Assembly (NCBI GenBank): GCA_947624735.1
Contig: CANQLM010000003.1
Span: 1 to 38,500, forward strand
DNA from: an uncultured Clostridia bacterium
Lineage (GTDB): Bacteria; Bacillota; Clostridia; TANB77; CAG-508
Length of the DNA stretch: 38,500 nucleotides
Direction: 5' to 3'
The notes below the pieces were generated by a model, which worked only from the letters and a program-made list of their open reading frames with translations, was not told the DNA's origin and searched no databases. The position numbers and the translations under genes were made by a program. Of this stretch, positions 20,170 to 30,758 are shown piece by piece; positions within the stretch are counted from its first letter, which is position 1; the number at the start of each line of letters is the position of its first letter.

Positions 20170-20370
20170 TTGGTTATGGGAATAGATTTATTATTTAAAA
20201 TAGCTGCAATAGGAATTCTAGTTGCAGTTTTATATCAAGTATTAGTAAGAGCAGGAAGAGAAGACCAAGCAATGATGACTACTTTAGCAGGACTTATTAT
20301 AGTTTTATCATTAGTTATAAAAGAAGTAAGTAGCTTGTTTGATTCGGTAAGAACGATGTTCAATCTGTAA
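20170..20370 (+). CDS. spoIIIAC: Stage III sporulation protein AC (TTG 20170 or ATG 20176 start)
   Basis: MGIDLLFKIAAIGILVAVLYQVLVRAGREDQAMMTTLAGLIIVL. Confidence 0.95.
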   Translation: MVMGIDLLFKIAAIGILVAVLYQVLVRAGREDQAMMTTLAGLIIVLSLVIKEVSSLFDSVRTMFNL

Positions 20371-20383
20371 TAAAGGAGAAAAA

Positions 20384-20770
20384 ATGGATATTGTAAAAAT
20401 TATTGGAGTAGGCTTTATAGCAGTAATTATTATAGTCATTTTAAAACAATATAGACCAGAATTTGCAATATATGCTTCTATAATTGCAGGAGTAATAATA
20501 ATTTTAATGATTACAGATACTTTATCAGGAATAATAAATCTTCTTCAAGATATTGCAAATAGAACAAATGTTAATACACAATTTTTAAAAATACTTATGA
20601 AAATTACAGGAATAGCAATCTTAACAGAGTTTGCAGTAAGTATTTGTAAAGACTCAGGAGAAACTGCAGTAGCTAATAAAATAGATATAGGAGGAAAAGT
20701 AATTATAATATCTATGTCAATACCAATAATAAGAGCACTTTTAGAAACTGTACTTAAAATATTACCATAA
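20384..20770 (+). CDS. spoIIIAD: Stage III sporulation protein AD
   Basis: MDIVKIIGVGFIAVIIIVILKQYRPEFAIYASIIAGVIII; KITGIAILTEFAVSICKDSGE. Confidence 0.95.
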   Translation: MDIVKIIGVGFIAVIIIVILKQYRPEFAIYASIIAGVIIILMITDTLSGIINLLQDIANRTNVNTQFLKILMKITGIAILTEFAVSICKDSGETAVANKIDIGGKVIIISMSIPIIRALLETVLKILP

Positions 20771-20773
20771 ACA

Positions 20774-21955
20774 ATGGAGTTACAGATGAAAAAAATTTTT
20801 TTAGTTTTACTAATATGTGTAATTTATATATTTCCGAATGTAAGTTTTGCAACTGAAAAAAGTTCAAATAATGAAGAAATTAAAAACGAGCAAGAACAAA
20901 CTTTAGAAAATCAAAAACAATCGCTTGGAATTGGGGATTTTTTATCTGAGGCAAAAAAATATACAGAAGATATAGATGTAACAGAATTATTTAATAGTGC
21001 TATATCAGGAAATTTAGACAATACTAAAATATTAAAATACATAATAAACATTCTAGGCGATAATTTGAAAGATGCTTTGCAAGTAATGTCAGGAGTAATA
21101 GTTGTAATAATTATACATAGCATACTAAAAACAATAAGTGAAAATCTTGGAAATGAATCAGTCGCCAAAATTGCATATTACATACAATATATTTTAATTG
21201 TAACACTTATTATGGGAAACTTTTCAAACATAATAGAGGATATAAAAATTTCAATATCAGATTTAACCTCATTTGCAAATACATTAATACCACTTCTAAC
21301 AACGTTAATGATAGCAACAGGAAATGCAGTTAGTTCACATATGATAGAACCGATTTTACTTTTAGTAATAACATTTATAGGAAATTTTATAACCAATGTT
21401 CTTATACCAATAGTATTAGTATCAACAGCCTTAGGAATAATTTCAAAAATCTCTGATTATGCACAAGTTGATAAATTATCTAAATTCTTAAAAAAAGGTT
21501 CAACATTAGTTTTAACAACAATTCTAACCTTATTTATGAGTTTAGCAACATTAGAAGGAGGAATAACAAGTGGGCTAGATGGAATGACTTTAAAAGCAGG
21601 AAAATCATTAGTATCAAATGCAATACCAGTAGTAGGAGGAATTTTAGGAGATGCTATTGATACTGTCTTAGGATATAGCAATATAATAAAAAATGCAGTT
21701 GGAGTAGTTGGAATATTTGTAATAATTTGTATATGCATAAAACCAATATTAAATTTAACAGCTCTAACAATTACATATTATCTAGGCGCAGCACTTTGTC
21801 AGCCAATAGCGGATAAAAAAATAGTAAGCTTAATAGAGCAAATGGGAGGAACATTTAAAATATTTTTAGCGATAATGTTTACAATTACAGTAATGCTAAT
21901 AATCGGAATAGCAATAGTTATGAGAATATCAAATAGTGGACTTATGTATCAATAA
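20774..21955 (+). CDS. spoIIIAE: Stage III sporulation protein AE
   Basis: Multi-TM, signal-like N-terminus; position in spoIIIA operon; TLKAGKSLVSNAIPVVGGILGDAIDTVLG. Confidence 0.95.
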   Translation: MELQMKKIFLVLLICVIYIFPNVSFATEKSSNNEEIKNEQEQTLENQKQSLGIGDFLSEAKKYTEDIDVTELFNSAISGNLDNTKILKYIINILGDNLKDALQVMSGVIVVIIIHSILKTISENLGNESVAKIAYYIQYILIVTLIMGNFSNIIEDIKISISDLTSFANTLIPLLTTLMIATGNAVSSHMIEPILLLVITFIGNFITNVLIPIVLVSTALGIISKISDYAQVDKLSKFLKKGSTLVLTTILTLFMSLATLEGGITSGLDGMTLKAGKSLVSNAIPVVGGILGDAIDTVLGYSNIIKNAVGVVGIFVIICICIKPILNLTALTITYYLGAALCQPIADKKIVSLIEQMGGTFKIFLAIMFTITVMLIIGIAIVMRISNSGLMYQ

Positions 21956-22019
21956 AAAAACTAATTATAAAAAAATTAAGAAAGGAGTTAGATATTTTAT
22001 CTAACATTAATTATAAAGA

Positions 22020-22604
22020 ATGATAGCAAATCTTAGCTCTTGGGCACAAGGAATAATAGTTGCAATAATAATAGGTTCTATAATACAAATGCTTCTTCCA
22101 GAAAATAAAAACAAGAAATACATAAGAATGGTATTAGGAGTTTATATATTATTTTGCATAATAAGTCCAGTAGTAGGAAAACAATTAAACTTAGATGAAT
22201 ATAATTTAGAAAAGTACATAGATGTAGAAAATAAAAATATTCAAGAAGAAACAAATATATATGATAAAAATATCCGAGATATATTTAAAAATAAAGTAAT
22301 TCTAAATATAAAATCTCAGCTAAATTCAAAAGGATATGAAAGTAATAATATTCAAATTGATATAGATGAAAATTGTAATATTTTAAAAATAAAAATTTCA
22401 GAAATCTATGAAAGGCAAGAAGATACTGAAATTAATGAAAATAATCAAATAGTTATAAATAAAATAGAAACAGGAATAAATGAAGTGAGCATTGATATTA
22501 AGGAAAAAAGAGTATCAGGAATAGCCACAAGCGATAAAAATAGTTTAATAGATTATCTAGTAGAAAATTATCAGATAGATAGAAAAAACATAATAATAGA
22601 ATAA
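22020..22604 (+). CDS. spoIIIAF: Stage III sporulation protein AF
   Basis: IIGSIIQMLLPENKNKKYIRMVLGVYILFCIISP; operon position. Confidence 0.93.
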   Translation: MIANLSSWAQGIIVAIIIGSIIQMLLPENKNKKYIRMVLGVYILFCIISPVVGKQLNLDEYNLEKYIDVENKNIQEETNIYDKNIRDIFKNKVILNIKSQLNSKGYESNNIQIDIDENCNILKIKISEIYERQEDTEINENNQIVINKIETGINEVSIDIKEKRVSGIATSDKNSLIDYLVENYQIDRKNIIIE

Positions 22605-22628
22605 AGGAGGATACATTAACTAGTAATT

Positions 22629-23225
22629 ATGAAAGATAAACTAAAGAATATGTTTAAAGGAAAAAAGAAAACTGAAAATTTAATTGTGCTTATTGTTATT
22701 TTAATAGTTACAGTAGTAGCAATTAATTATATATGGAGTGATAACAAAAAGGAAACAGATGGCATAATAAAAAATGATTCTATAAGAGATAATTTGGGTA
22801 TTATTCAAGTTAATAATAAAGAATCAACAGAAGACGAACTAGAACTAAAATTAGAAAATATACTTAGTAAAATTTCTGGAGTTGGTCTAGTAAAAGTTAT
22901 GATTACATACTCAGAAAGCAGTACACTTTTACCAATATATAATGAAGACTCTAGTGTAAGTAATACAAATGAAACAGATAGTAATGGAGGATCAAGAACT
23001 ATTCAAGAGACTGAAAGCCAAAAAGAAGTTGTTTATAAAGAAAATGTTGATGGAAGTAAAGAACCGATAACTCAAAGCATAAGTAGTCCTAAAATAGAAG
23101 GAGCAATAGTAGTGGCTGAAGGAGCAGAAAATGCAGAAGTTAAAACAAATATAATAGGTGCCATAGAAGCTGCCACAGGGCTTGCAACTCATAAAATACA
23201 AGTGTTTAAAATGGAGGAAAATTAA
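22629..23225 (+). CDS. spoIIIAG: Stage III sporulation protein AG
   Basis: LENILSKISGVGLVKVMITYSES; SPKIEGAIVVAEGAENAEVKTNIIGAIEAATGLATHKIQVFKM. Confidence 0.94.
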   Translation: MKDKLKNMFKGKKKTENLIVLIVILIVTVVAINYIWSDNKKETDGIIKNDSIRDNLGIIQVNNKESTEDELELKLENILSKISGVGLVKVMITYSESSTLLPIYNEDSSVSNTNETDSNGGSRTIQETESQKEVVYKENVDGSKEPITQSISSPKIEGAIVVAEGAENAEVKTNIIGAIEAATGLATHKIQVFKMEEN

Positions 23226-23227
23226 AA

Positions 23228-24058
23228 TTGAAAATAACATTTATAAAAACAGGAAAAAGATTAAAACCTAAAGAAAATAAAATTGATTTAAGTGAAAAAA
23301 ATACACAAAAAAGTTATACAAATAAAAAAGCAATAAAAACAAAAAGTGTAGAAAAAGTGCAAAAAGATTTAAATAATAGTAAAAAGGAAGATAAAATAAA
23401 GGAAACATTAAAATCAATTTTTAAGAAAAATCAATTAGTATTATTAACACTAGCTTTAATGTTAGTTACAGCAGGGTATATGAATTATAATAACAATAAT
23501 AATGAATTAAATATTACACTAGCAGAATTAGGAGATGCTAAATTAGTTAGTGCAAATGTTGTGGATAATGAAGTAGATGAACAAGAATCTAATACAGTTG
23601 AAACAACTAATCAAAACGTAGTAGAAACTAATTCTAGTAATGAAGATAATAATGAAATAAATAATGAGGTAGTATCTGAAAATAAAACAGAGAATATAGA
23701 ATCTAATGATAATTATTTTACACAAACTAGACTAGAAAGAGAGACTATGTACTCACAAATGTTAGAAACATATAATAAAATAATGGAAAATGAAAAAATA
23801 CCAGCAGATCAAAAATCCATTGCCTCAAATGAAATAAAAAATATAAGTGATAAAAAGAGTGCAATATCAATTATAGAAAATTTAATTAAAACAAAAGGAT
23901 TTGAAGATGTAGTTTTGTTAATAAATGATAATAGTATAAATGTTGTAGTTAAACATACTAATAATTTAACAACAGAACAAGTTGCACAAATTACAAATAT
24001 TGTATCAAGAGAACTTAAGGCAGAAATTGAAGATATACATATATCAGTTCATAATTAA
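23228..24058 (+). CDS. spoIIIAH: Stage III sporulation protein AH
   Basis: TM plus low-complexity linker plus C-terminal QTRLERETMYSQMLETYNKIM...VVKHTNNLTTEQVAQITNIVSRE. Confidence 0.92.
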   Translation: MKITFIKTGKRLKPKENKIDLSEKNTQKSYTNKKAIKTKSVEKVQKDLNNSKKEDKIKETLKSIFKKNQLVLLTLALMLVTAGYMNYNNNNNELNITLAELGDAKLVSANVVDNEVDEQESNTVETTNQNVVETNSSNEDNNEINNEVVSENKTENIESNDNYFTQTRLERETMYSQMLETYNKIMENEKIPADQKSIASNEIKNISDKKSAISIIENLIKTKGFEDVVLLINDNSINVVVKHTNNLTTEQVAQITNIVSRELKAEIEDIHISVHN

Positions 24059-24067
24059 AACTATATT

Positions 24068-24112
24068 ATGCATTTACGGTCAAGTGAAAAAGTAAATGCA
24101 ATTTTGTAAAGT
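24068..24112 (+). terminator. Terminator after spoIIIAH
   Basis: tgcatttac...gtaaatgca attttgt. Confidence 0.6.
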
Positions 24113-24145
24113 TATGCATTCGCAGTAAAAATTATAGCAAAATGC

Positions 24146-24174
24146 TTGACATTTAAGTATTTAGATAGTATAAT
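24146..24174 (+). promoter_or_regulatory. Promoter of the rimP-nusA-infB operon
   Basis: TTGACA (24146-24151), 17 nt, TATAAT (24169-24174); perfect consensus. Confidence 0.8.
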
Positions 24175-24196
24175 ATTTAAGTAGCATAAGAGATAG

Positions 24197-24230
24197 CAAA
24201 GAGTGGAAGCAAATTCCACTCTTTAGTTTT
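24197..24230 (+). promoter_or_regulatory. Leader hairpin upstream of rimP (possible attenuator)
   Basis: aaagagtggaa-gcaaa-ttccactctttagttttagc stem-loop in the 5' UTR, followed by a T-rich tract. Confidence 0.6.
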
Positions 24231-24270
24231 AGCTTATATTAGTAAATAAAATATTTTTAAAGGAGTAATT

Positions 24271-24735
24271 ATGACACAAGTAGAGACAAAAGTTAAAGCG
24301 CTGATAGAAGATACAATACATAATTTAGGATATCAAACTTATGATGTTATTTATGAAAAAGAAGGAAAAGATAATTATTTAAGAATATTTATTGATAATA
24401 GTGCAACAATTACATTGGAAGACTGCGAAAAAGTAAATAATGCTATAACAGATATGCTAGACGAAAAAGACTTAATTAAATCACAATACTTTTTAGAAAT
24501 ATCATCACCAGGACTAGAAAGAAGAATAAGAAGTGATGAGCATTTACAAATGTTCATAAATTCAAAGATTGAAATGAATTTATTTAAAGCCATCGAAAAG
24601 AAAAAAATAATTACAGGAATTTTAAAAAACTTTGACAAAAGTCAAATTACAGTAGAAGTAGAAGGAAAAGATATTAGCATTGAAAGAAGTAATATTTCAA
24701 AAATAAAAAATGTTTATGATTGGGAGGAAATTTAA
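24271..24735 (+). CDS. rimP: Ribosome maturation factor RimP
   Basis: YLRIFIDNSATITLEDCEKVNNAITDMLDEKDLI...YFLEISSPGLERR. Confidence 0.96.
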   Translation: MTQVETKVKALIEDTIHNLGYQTYDVIYEKEGKDNYLRIFIDNSATITLEDCEKVNNAITDMLDEKDLIKSQYFLEISSPGLERRIRSDEHLQMFINSKIEMNLFKAIEKKKIITGILKNFDKSQITVEVEGKDISIERSNISKIKNVYDWEEI

Positions 24736-24736
24736 A

Positions 24737-26275
24737 ATGAGAAAGAAAGAAGCAAAAGCTGTAAACAGAGGAATAGACACAACTGAATTATTATTAGCAA
24801 TGGAGGAATTAGAAAAAACAAATGGAATAAAAAAAGATTTTCTAATGGAATCCATAGAATCTGCATTAGTTGTAGCATATAAGAGAAATTTTGACTGCAC
24901 AACTGAAAACGTAAAGGTTGTATTAGACAAAGCAGATGGAAAAATGCATGTATACCAAGAAAAAAATGTAGTAGAAGAAGTTGCGGACGAAAAAACTGAA
25001 ATTTCTTTAAAAGAAGCTAATAAAAAAGATAAAAAATTTAAAATAGGAGATATAGTTCAAATTGAACTTATGCCTAAAGAATTTGGAAGAATTGCAGCTC
25101 AAACAGCAAAACAAGTTATTACACAAAAAATTAGAGAAGCATCAAGAGATGTTATATTTACAGAATTTGCAGATAAAAAGGGTGAAATTATTACTGGATT
25201 AGTTCAAAAAGCAGATGGTGGAGCAGTTATTCTTGACTTAGGAAGAATTGAAGGAATAATGCCAAAGAAAGAGCAAATTCCAACAGAAAGATATAGAGTA
25301 AATGATAAAGTAAAAACTTGTATCATTAGCGTAGAAAAAGGCGTAAAAGGTTCAACTCAAATAATAGTATCAAGAGCTAGTACAGAATTTGTAAGAAAAT
25401 TATTTGAAATAGAAATTCCTGAAATTTATGAAGGATTAATAGAAATAAAAAGTATAGCAAGAGAAGCTGGTTCAAGAAGCAAAGTCGCAGTATATTCTCA
25501 AAATCCTAATATAGACCCAGTTGGTTCTTGTGTTGGACAAAAAGGAATTCGTATACAAAATATAATTAATGAATTAAATGGAGAAAAAATTGATGTTATT
25601 GAATGGGATGAAGATCCATCAACATTTATTGCAACATCACTTCTTCCAGCAAAAGTTTTAGCAGTTGATGCTAGAGAAGATGAAAAATTTGCACAAGTAA
25701 TAGTACCAGATGACCAATTATCATTAGCTATTGGTAAAGGTGGACAAAATGCAAAATTAGCAGCAAGACTTCTTACAAACAATTGGAAAATAGATATTAA
25801 GAGTGAATCTCAATTTAGAAAAATGCTAGAAGAAAATCAAGAAAACAGCGAAGATGAAAATCAAGAAGTAGAAGCTGAAAATGATGAAAATCTAGAAGAA
25901 GTAGAAAACAATTTAGTATCAGAACAAGAAGAAGTAAAAGAAGAAAAGCCTAAGAGAAAGAGAACTAAAAAAGCAGATTCTGACACAGAAAGTGACGATT
26001 CAAAAAAAGAAAAAAAGACAAAGAAAGCTAAGGAAACAAAACAATCAGAAGAAAAGAAAGCAAAAAAATCTGATGAGAAGAAAACAACAAAAACAGCAAA
26101 GGCATCAGATGAAAAGAAAGCAAGCAAGACAGCAAAAGCATCTGATGAAAAGAAAACAACAAAAACAGCAAAAAAGTCAGAGGGAAAGAAAACAAGTAAA
26201 AAATCAGACGAAGATGCAAAACCAAAAAAAGAGAAAAAATCTGGAACAAAAACTTCTAAGAAAAAAGAAGAATAA
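24737..26275 (+). CDS. nusA: Transcription termination/antitermination protein NusA with Lys-rich C-terminal repeats
   Basis: Start at MRKKEAK (SD gggaggaa). DPVGSCVGQKGIRIQNIINELNGEKIDVIEW; LAIGKGGQNAKLAARLL. Confidence 0.96.
   Translation: MRKKEAKAVNRGIDTTELLLAMEELEKTNGIKKDFLMESIESALVVAYKRNFDCTTENVKVVLDKADGKMHVYQEKNVVEEVADEKTEISLKEANKKDKKFKIGDIVQIELMPKEFGRIAAQTAKQVITQKIREASRDVIFTEFADKKGEIITGLVQKADGGAVILDLGRIEGIMPKKEQIPTERYRVNDKVKTCIISVEKGVKGSTQIIVSRASTEFVRKLFEIEIPEIYEGLIEIKSIAREAGSRSKVAVYSQNPNIDPVGSCVGQKGIRIQNIINELNGEKIDVIEWDEDPSTFIATSLLPAKVLAVDAREDEKFAQVIVPDDQLSLAIGKGGQNAKLAARLLTNNWKIDIKSESQFRKMLEENQENSEDENQEVEAENDENLEEVENNLVSEQEEVKEEKPKRKRTKKADSDTESDDSKKEKKTKKAKETKQSEEKKAKKSDEKKTTKTAKASDEKKASKTAKASDEKKTTKTAKKSEGKKTSKKSDEDAKPKKEKKSGTKTSKKKEE
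26069..26176 (+). repeat. In-frame 36-bp tandem repeat in the nusA C-terminal tail
   Basis: Three units starting 26069, 26105, 26141, encoding SDEKK(T/A)(T/S)KTAK(A/K). Confidence 0.85.
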
Positions 26276-26424
26276 AACTTATAAAGCTAGTAAAATAGCT
26301 TAAAAAGGAATAAACCTAAATAAAAATATATAAAATATAAATATGACAAGTAGGGGTGTAGTATTGAAAAAGATTATTTTAAAAAAGAAAATATCTAGTA
26401 AAAAAATATTAGGAGGTGATTCAA

Positions 26425-29343
26425 TTGAGTAAAATAAAAATATTTGAACTTGCAAAAGAATTAAAAGTAGAAAATAAAGAATTACTTGAAGTTGCTAAAA
26501 AACTTGGAATAAAAGCTACAAGTCATTTAAGCTCAATAGAAGAAGCCGACGCTAATAAAATTAAACAAGGACTAAAAAAGAGCGAAAATAAAACTACTAA
26601 TAAAAGTAGTAACAAAAAAGAAAGTAAGGCCGAAAATAAAAAAGAAGAAATAAAAACAACAGGTCAAGTTATAATAAGAAGACAGGTTATAGTTGAAGAA
26701 GAAAAGAAACCAACTACAAGTAGAGAAAACCAAAAGTCAGGTATAGGTTTTAATACACAAAGAAGAAATAAAGACTTTAACATTGTGTATAGGGAAAGAC
26801 CTACTAAGCCAATGACAGTTAATGAACTATTTGGTATAAAACCAAAAACTCCAAAAGTAGAAGAAAAGCCTGCAAAACCTGTTAAAGAAGAAGTAAAACC
26901 TAAAGAAAGTATTAAAGAAAAGCCTGCTGAAGAAATATCTAAAGCAGAGCATAAAGAACAAGTAGTTAAAGAAGAGAAAACTACTTCTTTAAGCAATGCT
27001 AAAAACTTTAATAATGATAATTTTAATAAAAATAAGCCTTTCAATAATGGATTTAAACCAAGAAATAATGAACAAGGCTTTAATAGAAATAATAACGACT
27101 TTAGAAACCATGACGGTTTCCACAGAGATAATAGAAATCAAAGAGGAAACTTTAAACAAAATGGTGAAAATAGAGCCTTTAATAATCGTGCCGGATTTAA
27201 CAGAACTAATAACGGAGAAAACGGAAATAACAATGGCTTTAAAAGAGACTTTAGAAAGCCTATGGGAAATAAGCAAAACGACAAAAACTTTAGCGAGATG
27301 ATGTCTATTGATGTTCTAGAAAAGAATAATAAAAAGGATTATTCAAATAGAATAATAGATAAACAAAAAGCAAATCGTAATCTTGATGAGAAGAAAAAGA
27401 CAAGGTCAAGAAGAGATATGGAAGAATCTTTTAATGGAGGAAAATTAAGAGATTTAAAACAAGTAAATAGACTTTCTAATATGTTTGAAGACCAAGAAGG
27501 CGGAATGTTAGATTACTATGATTTGTCAACAGCAAGAGGAAAGAAGAATAAGAAAAAAGGTTCAAAAGAAGATAGAAAACAAAAAATATTTGAACTTAAA
27601 GAAATAACAATTCCAGCAAATATTTCTGTAAAAGATTTAGCAACAGACTTAAAGAAAACATCTGCAGAAGTAATTAAAAAATTATTTGAATTAGGAATAA
27701 TGGCAAATATCAATCAAGACTTAGACTTTGATACAGCATACTTAGTAGCAGACGCATTTGGAGTTCAAGCAACTAAGAAGGAAGAAATCAAAGACGAAGA
27801 CATACTATTTGATGATTCAGAGGACAAGGAAGAAGACTTAGTTCCACGTCCACCAGTAGTTGTTGTAATGGGACACGTTGACCATGGTAAAACATCACTT
27901 CTAGACGCCATAAGGAAAACTAATGTAATTAGCGGTGAAGCGGGTGGTATTACTCAACATATAGGTGCTTATAAAGTAAATGTAAATGATAGAGAAATAA
28001 CATTTTTAGACACACCAGGACACGAAGCATTTACAAGTATGCGTGCAAGAGGTGCACAAATCACTGATGTGGCAATATTAGTAGTTGCAGCAGATGATGG
28101 AGTTATGCCACAAACAATAGAAGCTATTAATCACGCAAAAGCAGCCAATACTCCAATAATAGTTGCTGTAAATAAAATAGATTTGCCAGCAGCAAATGTT
28201 GATAAAGTAAAACAAGAATTAATGAAATACGAATTAGTACCAGAAGAATGGGGTGGAGATACTGTATTTGTACCAATATCAGCTAGAAATAATATTAATA
28301 TTGACAACTTATTAGAAATGGTACTTTTAGTTGCAGATATGCAAAACCTAAGAGCAAACCCTAATAGACAATCAAAAGGAACTGTAATAGAAGCAAGACT
28401 TGATAAAGCACAAGGTGCAATAGCAACAGTTTTAGTACAAAGAGGAACATTAAATGTTGGAGATACAATCATTTTAGGAACAGCAATTGGTAAAATTAGA
28501 ACAATGAGAAATGACAAAGGAAAACTTGTAAAAAAAGCAGGTCCATCAACACCAGTAGAAATAACTGGACTTCACGAAGTTCCTGAAGCAGGTGACGTAT
28601 TCTATGAAGTTAAAAATGAAAAAGTTGCAAAACACTTAATTGAACAAAGAAAATTAGCAAACCGTGAAAAAGCAATAGCTAATAATAATGCAGTAACACT
28701 TGATAACTTATTTGATAAGATGGAAAGCGAAGACTTAAAACAATTAAGCATAATAGTTAAAACTGATGTTCAAGGAACTGCAGAAGCAATGAAAGCATCA
28801 CTTGAAAAATTATCAAATGACGAAGTAAAAGTAAAAGTAATTCACTCAAGTGCAGGAGGAGTTACTGAATCTGATGTACAACTTGCAAAAGCTGCAAATG
28901 CAATAATAATTGCATTTAATGTAAGAACAGTAGGAGCAGCAAAAACATTAGCAGAAAAGGAACAAGTTGAAATAAAACAATATTCAGTAATTTATCAAGC
29001 ATTAGAAGATGTTGAAGATGCTATGAAAGGAATGCTTGCACCAGTTTACAAAGAAGTAAATATAGGTAATGCAGAAGTAAGACAAACATTTAAAATTACT
29101 AATGTTGGTACAGTTGCAGGATGTTATGTTACTGATGGTAAATTAGAAAGAAACGCAGGCGTAAGAGTTATTCGTGAAGGAATAGTTATTCACGAAGGAA
29201 AACTTGTATCTTTGAAGAGATTTAAAGATGATGCAAAAGAAGTATCAAAAGGATTTGAGTGTGGTCTTCAAATAGAAGATTACAATGACTTAAAAGAGGG
29301 AGATACAATAGAAGCATTCATTCAAGAAGAAGTAAAAAGATAA
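26425..29343 (+). CDS. infB: Translation initiation factor IF-2 (TTG start)
   Basis: [57 protein letters not shown] aggagg 8 nt before TTG 26425. Confidence 0.98.
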   Translation: MSKIKIFELAKELKVENKELLEVAKKLGIKATSHLSSIEEADANKIKQGLKKSENKTTNKSSNKKESKAENKKEEIKTTGQVIIRRQVIVEEEKKPTTSRENQKSGIGFNTQRRNKDFNIVYRERPTKPMTVNELFGIKPKTPKVEEKPAKPVKEEVKPKESIKEKPAEEISKAEHKEQVVKEEKTTSLSNAKNFNNDNFNKNKPFNNGFKPRNNEQGFNRNNNDFRNHDGFHRDNRNQRGNFKQNGENRAFNNRAGFNRTNNGENGNNNGFKRDFRKPMGNKQNDKNFSEMMSIDVLEKNNKKDYSNRIIDKQKANRNLDEKKKTRSRRDMEESFNGGKLRDLKQVNRLSNMFEDQEGGMLDYYDLSTARGKKNKKKGSKEDRKQKIFELKEITIPANISVKDLATDLKKTSAEVIKKLFELGIMANINQDLDFDTAYLVADAFGVQATKKEEIKDEDILFDDSEDKEEDLVPRPPVVVVMGHVDHGKTSLLDAIRKTNVISGEAGGITQHIGAYKVNVNDREITFLDTPGHEAFTSMRARGAQITDVAILVVAADDGVMPQTIEAINHAKAANTPIIVAVNKIDLPAANVDKVKQELMKYELVPEEWGGDTVFVPISARNNINIDNLLEMVLLVADMQNLRANPNRQSKGTVIEARLDKAQGAIATVLVQRGTLNVGDTIILGTAIGKIRTMRNDKGKLVKKAGPSTPVEITGLHEVPEAGDVFYEVKNEKVAKHLIEQRKLANREKAIANNNAVTLDNLFDKMESEDLKQLSIIVKTDVQGTAEAMKASLEKLSNDEVKVKVIHSSAGGVTESDVQLAKAANAIIIAFNVRTVGAAKTLAEKEQVEIKQYSVIYQALEDVEDAMKGMLAPVYKEVNIGNAEVRQTFKITNVGTVAGCYVTDGKLERNAGVRVIREGIVIHEGKLVSLKRFKDDAKEVSKGFECGLQIEDYNDLKEGDTIEAFIQEEVKR

Positions 29344-29427
29344 ATTGTGTGCAACAGGGAAGAAACATTATAAAATATTTGACATTGTTAAACAATTACA
29401 TTGATAGAATAAGAAAGGATTTTTAGC

Positions 29428-29787
29428 ATGAGGAAAAATACAAATAGGCTAGACAGAGTTAATGAAGAACTAAAAAAAGAAATTAGCCAAGTTATAAACT
29501 ATGAACTTAATAATTCTAATGTTACAGGTATGGTCAGTGTTACTAAAGTAAAAGTAACACCTGACTTAAGATATGCAAAAGTATATGTAAGTGTACTAAA
29601 TTCTAAAAATTTGAATAAAACTTTGGAAGGCCTAAAATCCTCTTCAGGCTTTATTAGAAGTAGAGTAGCTCAAACAGTAAATTTAAGAATTACTCCAGAA
29701 CTTGTATTTGAATATGATGAATCAATAGTTTATGGAGAAAAAATAGATGCAATACTTAAAAACTTAAAAGAAGAAAATAAGAACTAA
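29428..29787 (+). CDS. rbfA: Ribosome-binding factor A
   Basis: RLDRVNEELKKEISQVINYELNN; VTKVKVTPDLRYAKVYVSVL. Confidence 0.97.
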   Translation: MRKNTNRLDRVNEELKKEISQVINYELNNSNVTGMVSVTKVKVTPDLRYAKVYVSVLNSKNLNKTLEGLKSSSGFIRSRVAQTVNLRITPELVFEYDESIVYGEKIDAILKNLKEENKN

Positions 29788-29797
29788 AGGAGAATAT

Positions 29798-30748
29798 ATG
29801 TCAAGTTTAGATGAGATATTAAATAAAATAAATGAAGCAAAAAACATAGTAATATTAACACATGAAAATCCAGATGGAGATGCTGTAGGAACCAGTCTAG
29901 CATTATATATGGCATTGAAAAACTTAAAGAAAAAGGTTGATTTAATAATTCCTGAATATCCAAGAGTATTTAACTGTTTGCCACAAATAAAAAACATAAA
30001 AAAATCAGGGAAAAAAGAATATGAACTAGCAATCTCAGTAGATGTTGCAAGTATTAATCAACTAAATGGTTGGGCAAGATATTTTGAAAATGCTAAGTAT
30101 AGAATAGTAATTGACCATCACAGTAGCAATGCAATGTTTGGAGACTTAAACTATGTAGATATGAGTTCACCAGCATGTAGCCAAGTTATGTATGTACTAT
30201 TTAGATATTATAATTGGGAGATAACTTGCGACATTGGAACATGCCTTATGGCAGGAATAATTACAGATACAGGAGGATTCCAATATTCAGGAGTATCTAA
30301 AGAAACTTTTGAAATAGCTTCAAATTTATTATCACAAGGTGTAAATATTTCAAAATTATATAAGCAATTATTAGAAACACATACTAAAACTAGTGTACAA
30401 TTAAGAAAAATTGCATTAAATAGAATGGAATTTTTAGAAAAAGGCAAAATAACCTTTACATATATTACTAGAGAAGATGAAAAAAGCATAAATGCTGAAT
30501 CAGGAGACCATGAAGGAATAGTAAATGAAGGTAGAAATATAGAAGGAGTTGAAGTTTCTATATTTTTACATGAAAAAGAAAACGGATTTAAAGTATCTCT
30601 TAGGTCAAATGACTATGTTAATGTTTCAGATGTATGCTTAATGTTTGGTGGAGGCGGACATATTAAAGCTGCAGGTGCAACTATGCAAGGTACACCAGAA
30701 CAAATAAAAGAAAAATTAGTTAGAGAAATAAAAAGGCAATTAAAATAG
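29798..30748 (+). CDS. nrnA: DHH/DHHA1 phosphoesterase, NrnA-like (oligoribonuclease/pAp phosphatase)
   Basis: HENPDGDAVGTSLALYMAL; VIDHHSSN; ITDTGGFQYS; FGGGGHIKAAGATM. Confidence 0.93.
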   Translation: MSSLDEILNKINEAKNIVILTHENPDGDAVGTSLALYMALKNLKKKVDLIIPEYPRVFNCLPQIKNIKKSGKKEYELAISVDVASINQLNGWARYFENAKYRIVIDHHSSNAMFGDLNYVDMSSPACSQVMYVLFRYYNWEITCDIGTCLMAGIITDTGGFQYSGVSKETFEIASNLLSQGVNISKLYKQLLETHTKTSVQLRKIALNRMEFLEKGKITFTYITREDEKSINAESGDHEGIVNEGRNIEGVEVSIFLHEKENGFKVSLRSNDYVNVSDVCLMFGGGGHIKAAGATMQGTPEQIKEKLVREIKRQLK

Positions 30749-30758
30749 GGAGAAGTAA

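Noticed and set aside
24697-24930. ORF-track start of nusA at 24710
   Set aside because: The true start is ATG 24737, preceded by gggaggaa; the extra MFMIGRKFK overlaps the rimP 3' end.
25992-26303. 103-aa Lys/Gln-rich + strand ORF
   Set aside because: Out-of-frame shadow of the nusA repeat tail; composition is an artefact of AAG/AAA-rich codons and it overlaps a confident CDS.
26996-27301. 101-aa Ile/Thr-rich + strand ORF within infB
   Set aside because: Alternate frame of the Asn-rich IF-2 linker; repetitive composition only reflects AAT-rich codons.
29370-29410. TTGACATTGTTAAACAATTACATTGATAGAAT considered as a promoter/operator for rbfA
   Set aside because: -35 is good, but spacing to any -10-like hexamer is poor (TAGAAT at 20 nt); the palindrome attgttaaacaat is short in AT-rich DNA.
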